A DNA stretch of 28,137 nucleotides, taken from IMG/VR virus record IMGVR_UViG_3300030329_003889, positions 36,586-64,722 of that record; one strand, written 5' to 3'. A program made the position numbers and the translations under genes. The DNA comes from a virus. Below the pieces are notes generated by a model that was given only the letters and a program-made list of their open reading frames with translations, made no database searches and was not told the DNA's origin. Of this stretch, positions 21,997 through 28,137 are shown piece by piece (position 1 is the first letter of the stretch; each line of letters starts with the position of its first letter).

Positions 21997-23316
21997 ATGG
22001 CTACAACAAACTTATCTCCAACTAGTGTCACTAGTTCAATTACACTCCCCGCTTCCGGAACTTTTATTGGTGCCGCAGCAGGAGGCACACAAGTTTTAGA
22101 CTCTGTTGTATATGGAATGTATACTGGCAGTGTAGACTTTATTACAGGCGCTCAAGATCAAGTTGCTTATGTTTATAATAAGCTTGGCGGCGATATCCTC
22201 GATATAGAAATTACAGAAACACAAGTTTACGCAGCTTATGAAGAAGCAGTTTTAGAATACTCGTATCTAGTTAATCTCCATCAAGGAAAGAATTCTCTTG
22301 GAGATCTGCTTGGCTCTGCAACTGGTAGTTTCGACAGTAAGGGAGAATACAAGGGTGACGCGATCTCTTCAAGTTTAGATCATGGCTTATACGGTGGCGG
22401 CAATGTCGCAGAGAAGTATCCTAATATTTCATTTGCTTACGAGAGAAAGGTTGGCCAAGCTTTTTCAAACGAGGTTAATCTAAATGGTTACGAGACAGTT
22501 TACTCAGCTTCGTTCGATACAACGGCTGGAATTCAGGACTATGATCTCCAGCAAATAATTAGCTCTTCTGCGGCGTCATCAGATAATGAAGACTTCCCTT
22601 ATTATAACAAAGTTGGCAACAACAGGCTATTAATAAGAAAAGTATATTATAAAACTCCTTCTGCAATGTGGCGATTCTATGGTTACTACGGTGGCCTGAA
22701 CACAATCGGAAACCTCCAGAACTATGGGCAGTATGCCGATGACTCTCAGTTCCAAATAGTTCCTGTTTGGCAAAACAAACAACAAGCTATGTCTTTCGAA
22801 GATGCCATATATACTAGAAACTCTCATTACTCATATGAGTTAAAAAATAATAAATTAAGAATCTTTCCACAAAACACAACTTCCGGCCCAAAGAAAATGT
22901 GGGTTGAGTTTGTTATCTCAAATGAGAAGGAGCCTTGGGAAGAAGATTCGAATCGAACCAATAACGTTGGTGGTGTGAATAATCTTAACACACTTCCGTT
23001 TAAGAATATTATATACGAGCATATAAATTCAATTGGTAAACAATGGATTCGAAGATTTGCTTTATCTCTGTGCAAGGAAATGCTTGGACAGATTAGAAGC
23101 AAGTTTGGAACAATACCAATCCCAGGCAACAATTTATCTCTCAATGGGGATGCCTTAATATCTCAGGGCAAAGAGGAGCAGGCTGCTCTTAGAGAGGAAC
23201 TTAAGCAAATTCTTGAGGATACTTCATATGTCAAGCTTGCGGAGAGCACAGCCGCTAAGACCGACTCTGTTATGAAGGTTCAAGAGAAGATGCCTCTACC
23301 AATATTCCAAGGATAA
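21997..23316 (+). CDS. 13: Neck protein (gp13-like head completion protein)
   Basis: The product has 439 residues. GAGGA at 21984-21988 precedes the ATG; another ATG at 21993 is in a different frame. It is assigned to gp13, which sits under the portal and closes the filled head, from order (next to gp14 and gp15) and from a C-terminal block of the gp13 type: IGKQWIRRFALSLCKEMLGQ, IRSKFGTIPIPGNNLSLNGD, a helix with EEQAALREELKQILED, and the ending MPLPIFQG. The N-terminal half contains SVVYGMYTGSVDFITGAQDQ and YAAYEEAVLEYSYLVN. T4 gp13 is about 309 residues, so this one is longer, mainly at the N-terminus. Confidence 0.75.
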   Translation: MATTNLSPTSVTSSITLPASGTFIGAAAGGTQVLDSVVYGMYTGSVDFITGAQDQVAYVYNKLGGDILDIEITETQVYAAYEEAVLEYSYLVNLHQGKNSLGDLLGSATGSFDSKGEYKGDAISSSLDHGLYGGGNVAEKYPNISFAYERKVGQAFSNEVNLNGYETVYSASFDTTAGIQDYDLQQIISSSAASSDNEDFPYYNKVGNNRLLIRKVYYKTPSAMWRFYGYYGGLNTIGNLQNYGQYADDSQFQIVPVWQNKQQAMSFEDAIYTRNSHYSYELKNNKLRIFPQNTTSGPKKMWVEFVISNEKEPWEEDSNRTNNVGGVNNLNTLPFKNIIYEHINSIGKQWIRRFALSLCKEMLGQIRSKFGTIPIPGNNLSLNGDALISQGKEEQAALREELKQILEDTSYVKLAESTAAKTDSVMKVQEKMPLPIFQG

Positions 23317-23320
23317 ATAA

Positions 23321-23818
23321 ATGTCTAACGATAAGAATAAATGGTCTCAACCAGCGGCTCCGCCACCTCCTCTTTTTGTCGGACAGAAAGAAAGGGACTT
23401 GATTAAACAAATCAACGATGAGCTTATAGAGGACGTAGTTGGTCAACAAGTTCTGTATTTTCCAATAAGTCAGGAGCATACAAACTATCATCCAATTTAC
23501 GGAGAGGCCATTAGAAAAACATTCTTGCCACCAATCAGAGTATACGTTCTTATCGATTGGGATGGGCAGGCAACAACATACATGAACAATGTCGCAGTCG
23601 ACAAATATTCAAGCATCACAATTCATTTTCACAAAAGAAGACTTACTGAAGATCAGGATCTTAATGTACGAGTTGGAGATTTTGTTCAGTATGGCGATAA
23701 TTATTACGAGATCGTAACTTTGGATGAACCAGTACAAATTTTTGGTCAAGTCGACCATAAGATGGAGATCTCTGCTAAGTGCATTTACTCAAGGGAGAGT
23801 CTATTCAATGGCGAATGA
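23321..23818 (+). CDS. 14: Neck protein (gp14-like)
   Basis: The product has 165 residues and starts 4 bases after the gp13-like gene. The segments INDELIEDVVGQQVLYFPIS, YGEAIRKTFLPPIRVYVLID, the helix-strand EDQDLNVRVGDFVQYGDNYY and EPVQIFGQVDHKMEISAKCI correspond in order to T4 gp14, which has [58 protein letters not shown] and [20 protein letters not shown]. T4 gp14 is 256 residues; the shorter length here reflects a missing C-terminal extension. The protein joins the closed head to the tail. A Pro-rich patch (PAAPPPP) lies near the N-terminus. Its end overlaps the next gene by 11 bases. Confidence 0.85.
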   Translation: MSNDKNKWSQPAAPPPPLFVGQKERDLIKQINDELIEDVVGQQVLYFPISQEHTNYHPIYGEAIRKTFLPPIRVYVLIDWDGQATTYMNNVAVDKYSSITIHFHKRRLTEDQDLNVRVGDFVQYGDNYYEIVTLDEPVQIFGQVDHKMEISAKCIYSRESLFNGE

Positions 23819-24686
23819 TGATAACAACGGGACGGACGATTCGAACATCATTGAGGAAAGGATAATCACTCCTTCGACTCTGGAAACTATAGACGAAGCA
23901 GTTTATAAATATATCGATGAACAATTTAATCTTTCTTGCAACACCAACGGCGGATTTAAAAAGGTGCCCGTGCTCTGGCTCTCCGCAGAAAGAGCGTTTC
24001 AGATAAAAAACAATAGAGACGTGCGAAACGACGGTGACTTCTTGGTGTTACCAGTTATGACGGTTCAGAGAACCTCTGTTGTAAAAGATCCAAACAGAAA
24101 AGGAATCTTCTACGGAAACATTCCACCAGTTGCCGATGCACAAGGCGGTTCAATTGTGGTGGCGAGAAGAATCAATCAAGACAAAACACAGAACTTCGTA
24201 AATGCTGACGTTCACCGATATGCTAAAGGTGGTAGCCACCAAATTAATTTTCCAACAAGAAAGAAGAGCAAGGTTGTATACCAAAGTATTTCGATTCCAA
24301 TGCCGGTATATGTCACAATGAATTACGACGTGGTGGTAACTGCTCAGTATCAACAACAAATGAATCAGATAGTAACACCATTCATGTCTAGGACAGGCGG
24401 AATCAACACCTTTACAATTGAAAGGGACGAGCATCAGTATGAAGCGTTTATTCAAGACAACTTTGCTCAGAACAACAATGTTGCATCTTTAGGCGAAGAT
24501 GAAAGATCTTATCAAACAACTATATCTATAGAAGTATTGGGATATTTGATTGGCGACGACGTTAATGAAGAGAAGCCAAAAATCGTAATTAGGGAGAATG
24601 CTGTAGAGGTTAAGCTGCCTCGCGAGCATGTGATTATGGGTGATATTCCTCAAGACATTGATAAGAGAGGATTTTATAGAGACTAA
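23808..24686 (+). CDS. 15: Tail terminator / sheath-stabilising protein (gp15-like)
   Basis: The product has 292 residues from the ATG at 23808, 10 bases after GGGAG (23793-23797). A longer frame from 23724 lies inside gp14 and is not supported. GFKKVPVLWLSAERAFQIKN then FLVLPVMTVQRTSVVKDPNR parallels T4 gp15 (FIRVPITYASKEHFMMKL, then ILPRINLHLVDFSYN), and SIPMPVYVTMNYDVVVTAQY and the ITPF-like IVTPFMSRTGGINTF match its central beta region. gp15 caps the tail tube and sheath as a hexamer and binds the neck. T4 gp15 is 272 residues. It follows gp14 with overlapping reading frames. Confidence 0.85.
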   Translation: MANDDNNGTDDSNIIEERIITPSTLETIDEAVYKYIDEQFNLSCNTNGGFKKVPVLWLSAERAFQIKNNRDVRNDGDFLVLPVMTVQRTSVVKDPNRKGIFYGNIPPVADAQGGSIVVARRINQDKTQNFVNADVHRYAKGGSHQINFPTRKKSKVVYQSISIPMPVYVTMNYDVVVTAQYQQQMNQIVTPFMSRTGGINTFTIERDEHQYEAFIQDNFAQNNNVASLGEDERSYQTTISIEVLGYLIGDDVNEEKPKIVIRENAVEVKLPREHVIMGDIPQDIDKRGFYRD

Positions 24687-24710
24687 AAGTTCTTTTCCGA
24701 CGCTCTCTTA

Positions 24711-24719
24711 CTACTTATT
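24711..24719 (+). promoter_or_regulatory. Candidate late promoter (CTACTTATT)
   Basis: TTACTACTTATT lies in the 66-base gap before the tail sheath gene; TTACTACTTAT is identical to the copy at 7968-7978. A start near 24725 would leave a short leader including AAAAGGAG. Confidence 0.45.
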
Positions 24720-24752
24720 TAAGAATTATTCTGTAAAAGGAGATTGTGTGTC

Positions 24753-27700
24753 ATGGCAGAAAAAAAGTTTAAATTCGTCTCTCCGGGTGTGTTCCTTCAA
24801 GAAATTGATAATTCCGCCCTTCCTGAGACCGGTCAAGAGATTGGCCCAGTAGTTATTGGTAGAACGGCTAGAGGCCCTGCGCTTCGCCCAGTAACGGTTA
24901 ACTCATTCTCGGAATTCGTTACCGTATTCGGAGAACCACAAGCTGGTGGTAAAGGTAACGACGTGTGGAGAGATGGAGACACACTTGCACCGACGCCTGC
25001 CGCATATGCAGCCCAGGCTTGGCTTAGAAACAACTCGCCTATTACTGTTATGAGGTTGCTTGGTGATCAATCAAACAATCCTAGTAGTGAAGGCTATGCT
25101 GGTTGGGGTGGCGCAAACAAAACCTCACCAGTTAATTTTGGTAGTGTTGCCCAATACACCGCAGGTGGAGCTTACGGTTTGTTCGTTATGAACTCAAGCT
25201 CCGCGAAGTCCGGTGTCACAGGCCAGGACGCAGTTTTGGCTGCTGTTCTTTATACAAACAGCACTAACACAGTTGCCCTATCTGGTTCATGCTTGTCCGG
25301 TAGTTCAAGCAACTTTGTAGCCACGGCTTCGCAGGGAGTTGTGTTCAAGACGAACGATGACGGAAACTTTGTCCTGTCAATCGGTACAATTGCACAGATA
25401 GCAACCCCTAATGAAGCTGAGAAAATCGAATTTAACTTTAATAGAAATGACGATAAATATATTAGAAAGGTATTGAATACAGATCCAACTCGCCTGAATA
25501 CTGAAATTACTTCAGACACTAAGAATTATTTCTTGGGTGAGACTTTCGACACAGCACTTCGCACAGGTAGTATCGGAGACACGAAATTAGCTGCTGGTAT
25601 CACAAACAGAACAATGCCAGAGCCTAATCTTAATGTACAGAACACTGGTTTAAGTTCTCAAGCAGATATTAATCGAGCGTTTCTTGTCGGTCTCGAAACT
25701 CAGACTGGTAACAACTGGTCCGACCACGCATTTGAAACCAAAGATGCTAGAACTGGTTGGATTATCGGCCAGGACCTCGGAGCAGCAGAAAATTATGTAC
25801 CAGACAACCAACAGAAATTATTCAGACTTGTTGGCTTGAATCAGGGTGCATGGATTCAAAACAATCTTAAAGTTAGTATTGAGTCTATTCGACCCGCTTC
25901 GAACAACTCTAACGATTACGGAACGTTTAGCGTAACTCTTCGTAGAATTGAAGATAACGATAAGGCTCCAGTTGTTGTAGAAAGATTCTCAAACTGTAAT
26001 CTTAATCCTAATTCTGTCGATTATATCGCTAGAAAGATTGGAGACAAGAATATTGCATGGGATAATACAGAAAAAAGAATTAGAGAATATGGCGATTATA
26101 ACAATCAGTCTAAGTTCGTTCGTGTAGAAATGAATAGTGCGGTAGACAACGGTGCCGTTGACGCTCGCCTTCTTCCATTTGGATTCTTTGGAACCCCCGC
26201 ATGGCGCGGAATGATTCGAATCTCTGGTAACATTGACAATCAGGCGGACGCAAGAGGAACAACTCTTAATAATGTTATTCTTCGCGCAAACAACGACATT
26301 GCTCACTATCCGGTAATATTCTTGAACAATTCGTCCTCCGCGTTCGTAGTTAAGAATATCGGTGGACCTAATGCTTCTCCGATAAGTGCCAATCCTTCCT
26401 TGTTAACAGCCTCCTATTACATGCCAGTTGTTCCATTGAGAATTAACGCTAAAGACGGAGACATGGCTTCTTTCACAGACGCTTACTTCGGTGTACACAC
26501 AGGCCGTTCCGGATCGTATAACACATATGAAGAGAGTACCGTAGACCTCCTTAGAGCAGCTAGTGCTGATCTTGACGTAGATTCCAACGTATCTCAAACT
26601 GTACCTTATATCTTCTCGCTTGACAACTTGTCAGGCTCGCTCGATGAAGGTGCCGTATATGTTTCTGGATCTCGTAACGCCACAGCCGCGAATCGCTCTT
26701 TGAGTGCTCGCTACGGCTTCGGTGCTGTTCTTACCGGTTCGACTCTCAATTCTGGTTTGGGACACATTGGTGGATTCAACAGGTTTACTTGCCTCTTCCA
26801 CGGTGGTTTCGACGGATTGGATATTACCGAGAGAGACGCCTTTAGAAACAATGCGTTTGTTGCGAGTCCAACCGGAGACAACGACTACCGCTTCCACTCA
26901 ATTAAAAGAGCTATCGATACATTGAGAGACCCAGAGTTTGTTGAGTATAACTTGGCAACCATCCCCGGTATCACGAACTCTACCTTGACAAGTCATCTTA
27001 TTGATACTTGTGAGGAAAGAGCGGACGCTATGGCAATTATCGACCTTGAAGGTGACTACGTGCCTCGTACAGAGAACACAAGCACAGCCGCTGTTCGTCG
27101 TCCTGACGTTACAGAGACTGTTAGAAACCTCAAGCTTCGCAACATCAACAGCAGTTATGCTGCTGCATACTTCCCGTATGTACAAATCAGAGATACCAAC
27201 ACAGCACAGCTTGTTGATATCCCAGCTTCGGTTGTCGCTCTTGGAACAATTTCCAATAGTGAAAGAAAGAAGGCACTCTGGTTCGCTCCCGCTGGATTCA
27301 CACGCGGTGGTTTGAGTGAGGGTGCAGCCGGCCTCCCAGTTGTTGGTGTTAAACATCAGCTTACTGCGAAGGAGAGAGATGATCTCTACGGCGCAAATAT
27401 TAACCCAATTGCTACTTTCCCAGCAGAGGGTATCGTTGTCTTCGGACAAAAGACTCTTCAAGTAACGCCTTCGGCTCTTGACAGAGTTAACGTGAGAAGA
27501 CTTCTTATTTTCATTAAGAAGCAAGTTTCCAGAATTGCTGCCACAACATTGTTCGAGCAGAACGTACAGGCCACCTGGGACCGATTCTCCAACCGCGTAG
27601 AGTCACTTCTAAGCGGTATCAAGGCTGCTCAAGGTCTAGAGGACTTCCGAGTTATCCTTGATTCTTCAACAACAACACCAGAACTTATTGATAGAAATAT

Positions 27701-27797
27701 CATGTATGCAAAGGTGTTCTTAAAGCCTGCTCGTGCAATTGAGTTTGTAGCACTTGACTTTACAGTTACTGATTCGGGAGCGGCTTTCGATGATTAA
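24753..27797 (+). CDS. 18: Tail sheath protein (gp18-like), enlarged
   Basis: The product has 1015 residues from the ATG at 24753, with AAAAGGAG at 24735-24742; a TTG at 24744 is in frame but too close to that site. It is the contractile sheath subunit. The N-terminus has KFVSPGVFLQEIDNSALPET and GPVVIGRTARGPALRPV, the usual sheath start. The C-terminal ~330 residues hold the conserved core: FNRFTCLFHGGFDGLDITER, a region with AYFPYVQIRDTNT, ALWFAPAGFTRGGL, and the final domain with VRRLLIFIKKQVSRIAATTL and YAKVFLKPARAIEFVALDFT. T4 gp18 is 659 residues. The extra ~350 residues fall in the middle, as surface-exposed insertion domains would. It is followed by the tail tube gene, as in T4. Confidence 0.95.
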   Translation: MAEKKFKFVSPGVFLQEIDNSALPETGQEIGPVVIGRTARGPALRPVTVNSFSEFVTVFGEPQAGGKGNDVWRDGDTLAPTPAAYAAQAWLRNNSPITVMRLLGDQSNNPSSEGYAGWGGANKTSPVNFGSVAQYTAGGAYGLFVMNSSSAKSGVTGQDAVLAAVLYTNSTNTVALSGSCLSGSSSNFVATASQGVVFKTNDDGNFVLSIGTIAQIATPNEAEKIEFNFNRNDDKYIRKVLNTDPTRLNTEITSDTKNYFLGETFDTALRTGSIGDTKLAAGITNRTMPEPNLNVQNTGLSSQADINRAFLVGLETQTGNNWSDHAFETKDARTGWIIGQDLGAAENYVPDNQQKLFRLVGLNQGAWIQNNLKVSIESIRPASNNSNDYGTFSVTLRRIEDNDKAPVVVERFSNCNLNPNSVDYIARKIGDKNIAWDNTEKRIREYGDYNNQSKFVRVEMNSAVDNGAVDARLLPFGFFGTPAWRGMIRISGNIDNQADARGTTLNNVILRANNDIAHYPVIFLNNSSSAFVVKNIGGPNASPISANPSLLTASYYMPVVPLRINAKDGDMASFTDAYFGVHTGRSGSYNTYEESTVDLLRAASADLDVDSNVSQTVPYIFSLDNLSGSLDEGAVYVSGSRNATAANRSLSARYGFGAVLTGSTLNSGLGHIGGFNRFTCLFHGGFDGLDITERDAFRNNAFVASPTGDNDYRFHSIKRAIDTLRDPEFVEYNLATIPGITNSTLTSHLIDTCEERADAMAIIDLEGDYVPRTENTSTAAVRRPDVTETVRNLKLRNINSSYAAAYFPYVQIRDTNTAQLVDIPASVVALGTISNSERKKALWFAPAGFTRGGLSEGAAGLPVVGVKHQLTAKERDDLYGANINPIATFPAEGIVVFGQKTLQVTPSALDRVNVRRLLIFIKKQVSRIAATTLFEQNVQATWDRFSNRVESLLSGIKAAQGLEDFRVILDSSTTTPELIDRNIMYAKVFLKPARAIEFVALDFTVTDSGAAFDD

Positions 27798-27809
27798 TTT
27801 CACCACTAA

Positions 27810-27818
27810 CTATTTATT
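27810..27818 (+). promoter_or_regulatory. Candidate late promoter (CTATTTATT)
   Basis: CTATTTATT lies in the 41-base gap before the tail tube gene and is followed by GCAGAGGAG, the ribosome site. An internal promoter here would raise tube over sheath expression. The leader would be very short, so the ribosome site would lie at the mRNA 5' end. Confidence 0.45.
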
Positions 27819-27838
27819 TGCAGAGGAGATAAAAACTA

Positions 27839-28137
27839 ATGGCTGAAAAATTTTGGGCAGATGCTAGACTGGAGCCAAAGCGACAACATCGCTGGCTTCT
27901 AAACTTGGACGGGATTGACGCTTTTGTCATTAAGACAGTACAAAAGCCGAGCTTTTCAGTAAGCGAGACAACTCATCAATTCTTCGGACATCAGTTTTAT
28001 TACCCAGGGCAGGTTACATGGAACACAGTGGCGGTCACATTGGTAGACCCAATCGACCCAGACACTTCAATGATGCTTTACAATAAGCTTCGCTTGTCTG
28101 GTTACGACGTCCCAGATCGCTTGATCAGAGAACCTCT
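27839..28137 (+). CDS. 19: Tail tube protein (gp19-like), 3' truncated by window end
   Basis: The first ~99 residues are visible, with GAGGAG at 27823-27828, 10 bases before the ATG. MAEKFWADARLEPKRQHRWL, LNLDGIDAFVIKTVQKPSFS, HQFFGHQFYYPGQVTWNTVA and VTLVDPIDPDTSMMLYNKLR follow the T4 gp19 pattern. The polypeptide stacks as hexamers to form the inner tail tube through which DNA passes. T4 gp19 is 163 residues, so roughly 60 are beyond the window. The position directly after the sheath gene is the T4 order. Confidence 0.93.
   Translation, partial: MAEKFWADARLEPKRQHRWLLNLDGIDAFVIKTVQKPSFSVSETTHQFFGHQFYYPGQVTWNTVAVTLVDPIDPDTSMMLYNKLRLSGYDVPDRLIREP

Noticed and set aside
23724-23807. Longer start for the gp15-like gene
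   Set aside because: The 28-residue extension lies inside the gp14-like coding region and lacks an SD site; the ATG at 23808 has GGGAG at the right distance.
1-28137. tRNA genes, insertion sequences, integrases or attachment sites
   Set aside because: None was recognised in the gaps, which are short and filled by ribosome sites, hairpins or promoter-like motifs.

Overview
The window is a late (virion) gene block of a T4-like, contractile-tailed phage. All 28 credible genes lie on the + strand, tightly packed, with frequent ATGA stop/start overlaps and mostly good Shine-Dalgarno (SD) sites. The DNA is moderately AT-rich. The gene types (several S74 fibres, gp13/14/15/17/18/19/20/21/22/23 equivalents, a phage-borne ribosomal protein bS21) point to an environmental, probably aquatic or marine, distant member of the T4 superfamily. 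The host cannot be named from sequence alone. Strong SD sites (GGAGG, AAGGAGG) argue for a host that relies on SD recognition and against a typical Bacteroidetes host. No tRNA, CRISPR array, integrase, transposon or attachment site was seen.

Layout. (1) 1-3787: the end of one fibre gene and a complete 930-residue fibre gene. Both end in S74 (endosialidase-type) intramolecular chaperone domains, and the second is preceded by a candidate late promoter and a two-hairpin leader; a strong hairpin follows it. (2) 3906-7965: an accessory cassette of six genes, probably one transcript: a Cys4 protein, a small helical protein, a membrane protein with an HETIH zinc-protease motif, an 811-residue protein that may be packaged in the head, a 52-residue CxxC microprotein and a membrane-anchored glutaredoxin-like protein. 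(3) 8008-15085: DNA packaging and prohead genes: an unknown gene where T4 has gp16, terminase gp17, portal gp20, unknowns, a small membrane protein, prohead protease gp21, a helical unknown and bS21. (4) 15115-18264: a small beta-rich protein and an 891-residue fibre with YadA-like beta-roll repeats and a third S74 domain. (5) 18329-21884: scaffold gp22, major capsid gp23 and a probable capsid-associated protein that sits between two strong terminators. (6) 21997-28137: neck gp13 and gp14, tail terminator gp15, an oversized tail sheath gp18 and the start of tail tube gp19.

How it fits together. gp20, gp22 and gp23 build the prohead, gp21 processes it, gp17 fills it, gp13/14 close it and join it to the gp15-capped gp18/gp19 tail, and the S74 fibres provide adhesion. 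A short motif, CTA(C/T)TTAT, recurs in six of the intergenic gaps and is the best candidate for this phage's late promoter. The least explained parts, and the best candidates for undescribed biology, are the 3906-7965 cassette and the bS21 gene inside the prohead block.
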